Of a stretch of 64,000 nucleotides of DNA, positions 14,330-26,600 are shown one piece after another. The first letter of the stretch is position 1. Each line of letters opens with the position of its first letter. Made by a program: the position numbers and the translations under genes. The notes under the pieces were generated by a model. That model was not told the DNA's origin and made no database searches. It saw nothing but the letters and a program-made list of their open reading frames with translations. The DNA is from Symbiodinium natans (Eukaryota; Sar; Dinophyceae; Suessiales; Symbiodiniaceae): assembly GCA_905221605.1 (NCBI GenBank), contig CAJNDS010002667.1:208252-272251 (forward strand). Direction: 5' to 3'.

Positions 14330-14705
14330 ATCCTAATAATACAGGCCTTTTAATATCAAATTTGTAAAGAAACGCATGAATTTTGATACTAAAATTACTG
14401 GCCAGTGCACGCATTGTTCTTACTATTATTTTTAATATGATTCTGATGATTCTTATTATTTTTAATGATTAATTCATTATTAGGATTATGATGATGATGA
14501 TGACTATTATGATTATGATTATCATTTCTTGTTAGTATTATTGTTATACGCGTTCTCTGCGCTCACTTGTAAAGAGAAGAATTATTACTATTATCATGAT
14601 AAAAAATAATAATTATTATTATTATAATAATAATAATAAAATAATTGAATAATAATAATAATTGAATAATAACTGAATAATAATAATAATAATAATAAAT
14701 GCGCG
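14330..14705. repeat. AT-rich AAT/ATT low-complexity block
   Basis: Composition changes sharply to AT-rich, with runs of ATT, GAT and then AATAAT (about 14580-14700). It stands out from the mixed-GC flanks and could be a strand-opening or matrix-attachment type region, although nothing proves that. Confidence 0.8.
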
Positions 14706-15774
14706 ATATTTAGCCAGTAGGTCAATAAGGTTTACATGAAGATACTAATAAATTCATAACGTAAACTCACGGTATTCACTCAATCCGCTGTTAGAAGCGT
14801 GAAACACCGTGAACAAGCGAATTTACCAAGCGCGAGAACGAAGAGAGCGCCCACAGAGTCGTTCATGAAGGTTTCAACCTTTTCAAATCCGACATTAAAT
14901 TACGACGGGCAAGTTCACCCGCGCCGTAGTGATGTCAATACTGGCTTTGTAAGGAGCGAAAGACAAATCAACAAAGAAAGGGAAAATCGGAAAAAAAAGT
15001 TGTATCATCTTAATGCCCCAAAGGGCGTATTCATAGTACTAGTGTTCACTCCTGCTCACGGAGCTCTGGGACCAGCATATTGACTCCGGGCTAGTTAATA
15101 CAATCATCACCAAGACTAACTAAGAACTAGACCACAGATCCCCTATTATTTGCCGACAAGATTTCAGCACCAAGATTTTAATTGTAAAGACCTTACATCA
15201 AATCCTGTCTCTGATGACTGGTCGATTCGGAAATTCTACAGGCAAAGACCTCTGGTACCAGGATGTGCTACAGGACAAGACAACTGCATCATGAAGGTAC
15301 CAATCATCGGTTCTTTTCTGGATGTTTTCATAGGAGTCTTTCTTCTTGTTTTGGGGCAAGGGTAGACAGATAACTCTCAAAATGTGGCAGGTAGAAGCGC
15401 CACGTTGCCCTCTCAATGCAGGATCGGATGCTTGCTTTTGGTGCCGAGCAGCTTGTCTGTCTATCTTATCTCCACATATTGCAATTCATAGCAGTACTCT
15501 GACATGTATATTTGCAGGTCACAAGGCGGACCACAGGACCAGAGCACCGGGGAACCCAATGAAAAGCGATGATCCAAACAAAGCCAGCCCTCGACCCAGA
15601 CACCTGAAGCCTTTCCCGGACTCGGGCTTTTGAGTTTCACCTTGAGGCCGCGGCGACAAGGAAAGGCGCATCTATCAGGACCACGTCTCCGCTTTCGTAG
15701 CTCCTCTGGGCCACCAGCGCCTTGCCAGGTGAACACTCGGGCCTGGGGACATTAAGGGGGCCTTGAGGGTGTGT
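14706..15774. other. intergenic, nothing recognised
   Basis: No coding or RNA feature could be supported. Confidence 0.5.
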
Positions 15775-16120
15775 AGCTGCAGTTGTAGAGGTCAACCAAC
15801 GTCACCGTTACCGTTGCCGTCGCGGTCGCACTCGTCGCCATCAGCAGCGGCGCAGCCGCTCTCGCAGTAGCATCGCAATCACGGTCGTAGTTGTACTAAT
15901 GGTAATGCAAGTTAGGTAGTATTGATGTTGTTATTACTTCTTGTTACTGATGGTATTCTTTCTATTACCTGTCGTTGTTGCTAGTGTTAACAAACATAAA
16001 CAAACCAACAGCAATAACAATAATAACCAGAACAACAATAACAGCAATACTAACAACAATAACAACACCATAACAGACATAACAATAATGACAATAGTAA
16101 CAGTAGTCACTAGAAACAAG
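15775..16120. repeat. degenerate trinucleotide-rich DNA (CGT/CGC then AAC/AAT)
   Basis: Imperfect CGTCGC/CAGCAG words are followed by AACAATAAC words near 15990-16100. Hydrophobic open frames in this area result from the repeat composition. Confidence 0.7.
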
Positions 16121-16389
16121 AAAGCAGTAACAGCAATTGCATCAGCAATTGCAGTTTTTGTACTATTGTGTTTTTTGTTATTATCTTTGTTTGTTATTAC
16201 GTTTTTTGTGTTTTTTTGGAAGATTGTTTTGTTATTGTTTTCGTTGCTATTGCTATTGCTGTTCTTCTTGTGCCTTCTTTTGACGATTGGTGTTTGGTCA
16301 CTTTTGCTCTAGTTGTCATTCTTGTCTATATTGTCAACGCCATTGGTTGTTCTTGTTGTTGTTCTGTTGATATTGTTGTTGGTGTTGTT

Positions 16390-16433
16390 GTTTTCTTCTT
16401 CTTCTTCTTCTTCTTCTTCTTCTTCTTCTTCTT

Positions 16434-16464
<31 letters not shown>

Positions 16465-16553
16465 TTCTTCTTCTTCTTCTTCTTCTTCTTCTTCTTCTTC
16501 TTCTTCTTCTTCTTCTTCTTCTTCTTCTTCTTCTTCTTCTTCTTCTTCTTCTT

Positions 16554-16585
<32 letters not shown>

Positions 16586-16655
16586 CCTCCTTCTTCTTCT
16601 TCTTCTTATCCTTCTTCTTCTTCTTCGTCTTCTTCTGCTTCTTCAGGCTGCTTGA
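16390..16655. repeat. long TTC (GAA) trinucleotide tract
   Basis: About 190 bp of almost uninterrupted TTC (one TTA interruption), then shorter TTC blocks to about 16655. GAA/TTC repeats of this length can form intramolecular triplexes. The poly-Phe, poly-Ser and poly-Lys frames across it are translation artefacts. Confidence 0.97.
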
Positions 16656-17818
16656 ACTCTTGAGAACCCAGTAACACCCCTCAATCCCAAGCCTGTCATA
16701 TCGACCAAAAGCCAAAAGCCAGGCACTTCAAGAGAAGCAGAGAAAGCGCCTTCCCCAGGCGTCCAAGCAGCCGACCTCATGGGCGCTAGCATCATGGAAG
16801 ACACTGGTCTCTCATTTGCATCTTAGGATTTACAATATTTACAACTGTTTTAAGCCTTTACGGATTGTCGGGTGTTGGACAGCGGGGTGCACTGTAGCTA
16901 TGCACCTATGAATTACTGCAGGTGTGTTTGTACATGGGCTTGCAAGACGCAGGCTCGCAAACTGCATAGTCGCCTTGTACCTGACTATTCCAAGACATGT
17001 GTGTTGATCATGCATGCACGGCTTCTATTCGAAAGGCTTTAGGACCACCTTTGATCGATAGCCTTTGCGAATATAAGTGAGAGCTCGAAAACCAGAAGTC
17101 TGAGATGGGGACGGCTGGGGAGGGCTTCCGTTTGAATGCTACAAACCATAGAAATGAAAATGTTAGGCGAATAAGCCCCCCTCTATGCACTGATGTTGCG
17201 AGTATTTGCCTTGGGCTCGAAGATTGGGGTTGAAGAGAAGAGGAGTGCTGAGCAAGTTTAGAAAGGCCCCCAAAAGGCCCCCAAAAGGCCCCCAAAACGC
17301 CCCCCCCCTCCCCCCCCCCAAAAAAAATCAAAAAGACGAACCCTAAAACCAAACCCATCAAGCCATCTTGTGGTCCTACATGCCGCGACCCATGACTCGG
17401 GGCTCGTGCTGCCTTGGTCCACCCCAGTCGTGCGAGTGGACGGCAAGAAGCCGTCGCGGTCCTGAAGTTTCTCTGGCTCAGTGAAAGCTAGCTGTCGTGC
17501 TTCGGGAACATGCGGCTGTCCACACCGAATGCATCTAGCCGTCGTGACGCCACTGTGGAACCAAGATGGTTCTACGCTCCTTGAACCAAGACAGTCTTCA
17601 ACCTCTGGCCTCAAAGCCAACCCTCCCAAAAGCTGCTGGACCCAATAGTGACCTTCGCTTGGGAAAGCAAGGAGCACCCCCGCACTGGCCCCAGCCTGGA
17701 AGGCAATCGATCGTTGTCGGAGTTCAGCCTGTGGAGACACTCCAGAAGCCATGAAAACGGGGGAAGCTTCTTGCATCGCAAAAAGTTGTGTCAGGATTTG
17801 GACTACTCTCCACACCTC
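16656..17818. other. intergenic, nothing recognised
   Basis: No gene is supported. It includes a C-run/AAAGGCCCCC low-complexity stretch near 17262-17330. The 232-codon minus frame at 17258-17956 reads into telomere-like repeat and has no domain. Confidence 0.5.
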
Positions 17819-18140
17819 AGAAGGGAACCCGAAAAACCCCAAAAACCCTAAAAACCCGAAAAACCTCAAAAACCCTAAAGACCCTGTAGCCCCTAAAACC
17901 CCTAACGCCCCCAAAAACCCCAAAACCTCGAAAACCCTAACAACCCTAACAACCAAACCCTAAAATCCCTAAACCCTAAAAACCCTAAAATCCTAAAAAC
18001 TGAAAACCCTAACCCTAAAAACCCTACTCCCTAAAAACCCTCCCTAACCCTAAAACCCCTAAACCCTAAAAACCCTAAACCCTAAAACCCTAAAAACCCT
18101 ACACCCTAAAAACCCTCAACCCTAAACCCACAAAACCCTA
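17819..18140. repeat. interstitial telomere-like tract (AACCCTAAA)
   Basis: About 320 bp dominated by CCCTAAA, CCCTAAAAA and CCCTAACCCTAA words. This is the longest and best-preserved telomere-like block in the window. It is flanked on both sides by ordinary unique-looking DNA. Confidence 0.85.
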
Positions 18141-20526
18141 ATCGCCAGCACGTCTGAAATGCACCCAGAGTGCTTCAGAATTGTCCCTGGCACTGGGCTG
18201 AATTTGAACTGCCCCCTGGGGTGAAATTCGGACCTGAAAAGGGGCCTGAAATGCACCCCCTGCGTCTGAAACGTACAATGCTCGTCAGGATTTAGGGCTC
18301 ACAAAGCAGTTGGCCTTGGCTGCTTCGAGGTTGCCCTGCCTAGCAGGGGGCAACCGACTCTTGTATGAACAGCAACGTTTAGATAACAAAGTTTGGCTTC
18401 CTGCAGACTCGTGCTCATGCGGGAAATCGTCGTTCGAAGCGCTTGGTTCTGAGAAAACTGTTGTCAAATGGCGTGCTGCAGGATGTCAAAAACTTGCGTG
18501 AAGACTTGCAAAGATGCCGACTTTCGAAACCCACGTCCGGACCGCCATATCACAGCCGATGGATAGGTCTCTTAGCTGGCATCTGACCAGCCCGGGTCCC
18601 TTCTGCTCTCAAGGGACGCGCTCGGCTCGCGTCGGGGACATCACGAAATCGCGAATGCCTCCTGAGGCCCGAGCTTCCGAACAGACTTTCTTGACAAATC
18701 GAAAGTCGATTGCAGCTGTGGTTGCAAGTACCAACGGCAACGAAGGACAAGAGGGCGGGCATCGGCACACAGCCAACACGAGAAAGGAGGGCACCAACAA
18801 TGCCGACCATGAGCAGTTAGACTCACTTAGACTTCCTAAGCAAGGCGAAGTCACTGCACGGGAAATGTGTTCAAGTCATGAACCTGTGAACCTTGAGTGG
18901 CGTGGCCTTCTGGCCATGTCCCGATGCAAGCATGCTAGCCCCTAACTCTGCAGATGAAGGCAATCAGCACTCCTACTGCGCAAAAGAACATTAAGGACGA
19001 CTTCGGTCTGTTTAACAGGTCCCCCTGGTACAAGGCCCTCTCCAGAGTCCTGAAGCTCAAGATGCAACATCCCCCAGCCCCTGCCCAGAACATCCCCTGA
19101 GGTGCTCCAACCCTACAGCTCATACAGCTCTCCGCAACAGAGTGCAACAGAGACAAGGCACAGAGCGGCGAAGTGGAAGTCCAGCGCATCGCGCCGGCAG
19201 AGCATCCTCAAAGTTTTCGGGCCGAGCTCTTTTATAAGGATCAGTTTGAGATTCGAATCATCTGCCAGTAGTGTTGGAAGGCTCAAGAATTGCTGCTTCA
19301 TGACGACTACACGCTGCAGCGTTAAGTGCCTCCAGCTTTGGGGTTCTCAGGACTTGCACGCGAAAATGATGGCCACATCGTCAGCTGCCTTCCATCGAAG
19401 TCTATGATGTGGCCAATCATGCTATGTGCCCCGCAGTTTGCATAACAGCGAGAAGGGATTAGATCATTTTCCTGAACGTCAAAGCACTGCAAAAAGGCGT
19501 CGACGACCACAAAGCCGACCCCACCACTACCACCACCACCAGCACCACGGCCACCACCACCACCACCGCCAACCGCCACTAGGGCGACGACCACATCCAC
19601 GAGAAGGTCCATGACCACGACCAAAGTAACCACTACGACCACAACGACGACAAACGACGAAGCTAGAAAACAGAAAACTGAAAGAGTCGAGAAACATCTT
19701 GGCAGGAGTGGCTTAGTGCGAGCAAAAAGCATGACCCTCAGACTGCGAAGCCGCAAACCTCAGCACCTGGCTTCTTCCCATTGAATTCCGGGTGGATGAG
19801 CTGAAGAGCATAGCGGTCCTGTAACCCCAAATCCATTCGGTCACAAGAACACGAAGTCACCAAAAAAATTCAGAATTCATCTTATGATCATGTGGCACTT
19901 ACCCTCAACCCCCCTCAGAATTCAACTTCCTCTGGATGGCCTCAAGTTTGGAATGTCTGGATGCTAAGTCTGCGAGCGCAAAGACACTTAGCCTTTATTG
20001 ACTTCGATGGCGTTGGGGACTTTAGAGTTGTGGGAGGCTCCGGGCTTCATAGAACATGCAAATGTTCAGGGTCGTAGCATCAAGTCTTTTAGGTTAGGGT
20101 GGGACTCTTGGGTGCAAAAAGGCATCACTTGATTCCCACCTTCTGCGCATCGTAGTGAAGGATGTTTGCCCTGGCTTGATCGTACTCCTCACACAGCCCA
20201 GTGGATCTGAGAGATCTGAGAGTCCCGAGCATGCCGCTTCCACTACGTTTACTACTCCGGACAAATCGGACAATCACGACATCCTATCCAAAATCAGTCA
20301 TTCAAGCTGGCAACACGCTAAGTGGAGCAGGGCGCAATCACATCGAACCCAATGACGTTACACGCCTGTGGTGCACTCTAAATCAAAAGGCTCTAAAGGC
20401 TCTAAAGGCCCACATCTCGACAGCTGACAGTGCAGGGAGTCGAGAGAAGATGTTGTGTGTGTGGCCGTGTGTGGCCTAGGCGCTCTGGAACATTGGAAAC
20501 TTCTTCGGGATGTTTGTGTGTAGGCC
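18141..20526. other. intergenic with an ACC-rich tract
   Basis: No gene is supported. An ACCACC/CCACGA-rich stretch lies at about 19505-19640 and gives His-rich and Val-rich artefact frames. Confidence 0.5.
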
Positions 20527-20555
20527 TTAAAAAACCCTAAACCCTAAACCCTAGG
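20527..20555. repeat. short telomere-like repeat
   Basis: AAAAACCCTAAA followed by two further CCCTAAACCCTA units. It is short but well preserved. Confidence 0.75.
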
Positions 20556-20818
20556 TTTTGGACTGCACCCAGACTTGCACCTTCGTCGACTGGAGGGAGC
20601 CAGGCCGGATGGAGACACGGCTTCCATCAAAGATCATCGACTTTCAACCATTTTTGCAGTCAGTGAAAAACTTCTCGATATGCCCTAGATGCCCCGAAAG
20701 GGGTCGAGAATTTGGGGTCTGCTGCCTGGATTGAGGGCGGATGTAGCTGCTTATGGGTGCTGAGGTTCACGAGGCGGCGGGGTAGTAGTTGTTTCGGGGC
20801 TTGTTTCAGTGCTGTTTC

Positions 20819-21180
<362 letters not shown>

Positions 21181-23449
21181 GTTTCATTGTGCCTCCTGTC
21201 CTGTCACAACTTGCTCCTAAGAACTACATGGGCTTAAGCGTCTCATCGATGCTTTGCAACCCCGAAAAAATGAAGCTCGACATGCTGGCGGTGGACTTCA
21301 CATGGCATGATGGCAGACACCCCATCCTTGCCCAGCACCTGACCACTACACAGGAGTCCCCCGACTGGACAATGACCCGCTGTCGCTTGAAGCTCCTGGT
21401 CATCCCACTCGATGCACACCCCAAACCTTGAACACCCACAGCCCGGACGTGAACGTGGCAAACAAAATTCAAACCCTAATACAAAACCGAAGAGCATTAG
21501 CCCCCAACACCCCAACACCCCAAAACCACAACAAACCAAACCCAGTCTTTAAGCACTGTGCCCGAAAAGTCTCCGGCACTTCAGCCATGCACGCCAACAC
21601 TGAGGCTACAAGGCTACACATAGGCCACCGCATGCCTGCGTTGGTGGCCCACTGGGGCTCCAGACCCTTGGCCCTTGCTCAAGCTCTAGGATTTGTAGGG
21701 GGGATCATTGGGCTAAGAGTCTGGCAGGAACGGGCTTTGGGGCGTTCAGGATGCGTTCAGGGATTGTTAAGAATATTTGCTCTACGGCCGGGGCTTTGCA
21801 GGATTGAAAGCGAACTACCTTGCACACATTGCAGAGGTGAGTTTGGGGATGGTGGGATTAGTGCGGCCGTGACGGCACAGGACTGTAAAGTGGGGCTGAA
21901 TGATTCAGAGTCAGCGAGTGCGATGGCGGAATGAAGCCTTTGGATGTACCGAAACCTTTGAGGCCCTTGACGCCCTGTTAATGCCCCATCACCTGGAGTC
22001 CTTGGGTTTAAAAAACCTTTTCTACTGCGGAGATGTTCAAGCCTGTCAAGCCAGTATGCTGCTTTACTCTGAAGCCTTGCTCGGCACAGCTAGTCTCTTC
22101 ATCTGGCTACGCATGCTCTGTTCCGAAAAACCCTACATCGAACTAAAACACTCGGCATAAAGCAGCGTATGATGCCGCGTTTATGCTTACCCAGAGCGTC
22201 CGGCCCGGAGCCACCCACGGCGGTGCGGAGCACGTGGCGGAAGACGGTCAGCAGCTGAGGTAGCCATGGCATAAGCCTCTTCGTCGGATTTTCGGTCAGA
22301 GGGCAAGGTTCATACCATGGAAGGACTGGGGAATGCAGGAGCGAATCCGGCTATGCACAAAGCTTGATTTCACCCAAAGCCACTTCCAGGGCACAAGTGT
22401 TTGTGCAAAAAGAATGCTTCGGTACAACTTGTGCAAGCTTTCATGTACGACAATGTACGACAACCCCAAACCCCGAAATCACCGCAACCTCTCGGAAGCT
22501 CGGGCTCTACTAGCAGTCTAGGGATAGACCTTCGCACAACAAGAACCCGGCGTTAGGTCGCAGGAGGCACCAGTGACGTCGCGCAAGCGCAGGAGAGGCT
22601 CCTTGCAAAACAGGAATGTCAGAAAACAGAGCGAAAGGATGCCTTGCAAGTATTTATGAAGCTGACGATGTTGGCCAAACTGGCCGGCGTGAGACTGGCT
22701 CGGGCTCCGGTGAAATCTAGCAGGAGGGTAGCTCCTCGCTGCAGAAAGCGGAAGGTCCGCTGTACAGTCATGTGCTGTGCAGATTACTGCGGATTTCTGG
22801 CCGATCTTAAAGTTTCCTCAAGCGATGACTTCTCGTTTCGAGCCTAGTTCCATGTTATTTTGATTCCACGGAACGCTGTTACAAAACATGCATGTTCAGC
22901 AAGTGGCTATCGGTCAATGCAGAACGGCGGTTGTGCCAAACACTTCGGACCAGGCTTGTGGCGGCTTGGGGCTCGAAAAGCACAAGCCGTACCATGCCTT
23001 ATGTGTTTCATTTCAATGCGCCATTGTGAGCACTGCCGGCCGAAGCGCTGAGAGCCAGTCTATCTTGGTCTGGGGCACCCTCATTCGGGGGGACAGGCAG
23101 GCGAGTGGCTTGATGACGCGTCATCATCAACGACTTATCGGAGAGCAGTTGAAGAAACACTTGCTTGGCTCGGTACGATCGAAAGGGTTCAACCCAACAC
23201 CAAAACGATGCAGCAATTGAGCACAGCCCGGCTGCGCAAGACAAAGAGATGCTGTGCTCGGCAAGGCATAAGCCTGATCCTGATCGGGGTTGGGGGTTTG
23301 CCCAGGTTCAACGCGAGGTGTGGGTGGGTGGACCTGTTCTGTGAGCAAAGGGCCAGGGCCGCACACCAGCCATGTGTTGAAGAAGTGCCCTTGCACCCTC
23401 GTACAAGTACAAGCCTTGGGACCCAAACCCTCAAGTCCTCAAGAACAAT
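21181..23449. other. intergenic, nothing recognised
   Basis: Short frames only, with no domains. No RNA gene was recognised. Confidence 0.5.
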
Positions 23450-23692
23450 AAGAGAAAAAGAGAGAAAGAGAGAGAAAGAGAGAGAAAGAAAGAGAGAGAA
23501 AGAGAGAGAAAGAGAGAGAAAGAGAGAGAAAGAGAAAGAAAGAGAGAGAAAGAGAGAGAAAGAGAGAGAAAGAGAGAGAAAGAGAGAGAAAGAGAGAGAA
23601 AGAGAGAGAAAGAGAGAGAAAGAGAGAGAAAGAGAGAGAAAGAGAGCAAGAGAGAGAAAGAGAGAGCGAAAGATAGAGAGAGAGAGAGAACA
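23450..23692. repeat. GAGAGAAA purine tract
   Basis: About 240 bp of an AGAGAGAAAG-type unit, purine only on the plus strand. Alternating Lys/Arg/Glu or Ser/Leu/Phe frames are artefacts. Confidence 0.95.
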
Positions 23693-26600
23693 ACAAAGAC
23701 CATCGAAAGAGGCCAACTTTGTGATCCCCCCCAAAGTGCACTCAGCGGCTCCAGCGCGGAGGCAGCGGCCTCGACGGCCCGGGGCAAGTTCTCCCCGGCC
23801 GCCAGGGCGCGGGCTCGGGCCGCCTCGAGCTCCTCCGAGAAAGACAGCTGACAGAGGTCACTGATAAGCCGCTGACTGGCCACTGACAGTCTTAGGGTTT
23901 CCCGTTCCCCAGAGGCACCGAAGCATCAACTTTTTGATGTTTTACCTGGTGGTTTGGGACTGCGAGTCCCAGGTTTAGGGGCTTAACTCATGAGCTGCAA
24001 ATGATGACATGCATGAAACATCAGGTAGAGTCAATGCGAACTCGATGTAGAATCACTGCAGAATCGAGGCACGTTTAAGATGAGACAGACAATTGTGTAT
24101 CGAACGGGACGTGAACGAAAAATTGCACATCCATGCTACAAGGTGGCGGTGGGTAGGATTCTTCATGCAACCACACAGAACAAGCAGGCCTCTACTAGCG
24201 ACGACACCTGATCGTAGATCTCGGAATCACGCTGGGAGGACCTCACGAATTTTTCAATGTCAGGACTTATGGCACAAAGCTGCAGTGGCTGAAAGATTAG
24301 CCCAACAAAGCTGCTCTCAAACCAAGGGAATTGGACACTTCACACTGGGGGAGGTTGGGAGTTGGGAGCTCGGCCGTGGGGCCTCCCGCTTGATCATACC
24401 GGAACCAACAAGAAGCATGTATCTGACAAGGCTGCAAATGCAACTTTCCACAACATCACCGTAGGGCCAGAACGCAACCTCCCGAAAGCTTAAGCCCAAC
24501 AGCAAACCATCTAGCCACACCAGAAAATGGAGGGTTTCCTGGCACAGACGGGGCTTTAACTTGCTGACTGCTTCAGCCAGGATTTCAGTTTGGGTCTTTT
24601 GGCAAGCTGAATGGAAAAACACTTCCACTGTCAGGTCAACTGGGAACGCCAACTTCGTGCCGAGGTCTGCCGGATCGTTGGCTACCTTGCTGTTGCGGTG
24701 CACGGACGGGGACTTGGGGGTCGGTGCCAAGTATTCGGGGACGTCTCCACCCCGTTTGAACGCAAACGCGCACCCAAACCAAAGTCTTTGCACTTACCCC
24801 GCAGCCACAATGATTGTAGATGGCGTACCGGGTCCACAAGGGTTCTGGAAGGATCAGAAGGATTCCGAAACTGGAGTCCAACCCAGCCCTGCCCCCCCTT
24901 CAACTGTAGCCACCTCCGGGGCAATCCTTGCCGCGTTTTTACCCGCAAGGCCAAAGACAAAGAGCCTCTACCTTTCGAAAGCCTGGAGACAAATGTCAAG
25001 ACGAACCAACGAGAATCCCAGAAGGAAAACCTAACCCATTAAGAGAAACCAGTCTGGGGCTGTCTTATGACAACTCCCCAACAAACCCCGAGCAATCCCA
25101 CAGAGAGACGGACGGCGTGCCTCATAAACCCACCAATTACTTCCCGACGAGGCATAAGATCTTGAGCCCTGACAACACATTGCAAAGGCCCTGAGCATCT
25201 TGGGGATCACACGGCCGGCGGCTGGTTAACTCCATGCCTACCTGCCGATTGAAGCCGGTTCCAGGGTTTGGGGCATTGCAGTTTCTCGAGAATCTTGTGC
25301 CACTTGTACTGCGAGCGCTTGGAGCTGAAGATTCCGCCGGCGAAAGAGTCAAAATGCCGAGGAACCCTGTGTCCGCTTCGGGCTCTAGAGTGCTGCAAAA
25401 ACATTAAGCCCGCTAACCCTCCGACTAGCACACCCCAAAAATGCATTCACCAAATGAAAAACTGAAGCCTTAAACCTCCAACTTGACGTATTGGGTCCAC
25501 TTCAGTCTTGGGGCTTTACATTGTCGACTGACTGTTCTTGCTTTATGAATTCACAAACACCACGATGAGCAATCGATCGCACCTTTGGGCGTGGTGTTCC
25601 CTCTTGGCTTGACCTCAAGTTTCGCACTCAATGGATGTCTGCGTGAGAGTAAGCTTGCTGAGTTTAAGGAAGGAACCGCATGGCCGACGACGACTCACGT
25701 GTGCAACACAGGTCAGCAGCAAAAGCCGTGGCCAGATGAGGTTACACTAGCTTCTTTTCTTCGTTGTTTGCTGAGCGCACAGACTTGCAACTAGATTGTG
25801 GTCGAAGCGCTCACACAACAAATGATAAGCAAAACTGACAGACAAAGAGCTCGGCAGTCCAGGACAACTGTGAGTAGCATGCACATTGCGTTCATGGGAC
25901 TGCATGCTTCTGATTGCTTCCGCGAATGCTACGCGTGCTGGTTCTTCTGAATGCACATCCAATGATGAGTAGAACTTCGGCATGACCCCAGCGCTGCATG
26001 TCCACCGCACGTCTTGCAAACTGCTCCCAAGTATCTCCAGAAAGTTACACAAACTTCAAAAGCGGCGTGATCCTTCGCATCCTCGAGCCGAAGAAGCCCC
26101 TGACACCTTAACGCCTGGGCCTGCAAGGATCGAAGCCTCTGGTTTGGCCCTGGCGTGTCACTCTGCCACGCGCACCCACCTCCCCAAGGCACTGCTTAGC
26201 ATCGCTAATCATCGCTAGTCGCCCAGCATGCACCCAGGGCACCAAGGGCGCTTCCTGTGCCGCCGGATTCCTGGCAAGTGGCTTGGGGCATGAAGATGCG
26301 TCAAAGGTGCTTCACAAGGCTTCATGAAGCTTCAGGTGCCCAGGGCTGAGGAAGTTTTCGAGCTCAAGAAAAAGCGTTAGAATGTCAGGGTCCTGGAATC
26401 TGGGTTGACAGGGCAGTGGACCCTGAGCCTAGGAGCCTAAACCGACAACCCAACCCGCAAACATAAAACCTCAAAAGCCCAAAAGACAAAAACACACGTT
26501 AGCTCCCACCAACCAGCTCTAAAACCCATATGTGAAGAGCTAACTCCTTGAACCTTGCGGTATTTCAATGTACCTGTCAAGCATAGGGCATTGAGGGCTC

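Noticed and set aside
16168-16715. Poly-Phe, poly-Ser and poly-Lys ORFs
   Set aside because: Translations of a TTC tract in different registers and strands.
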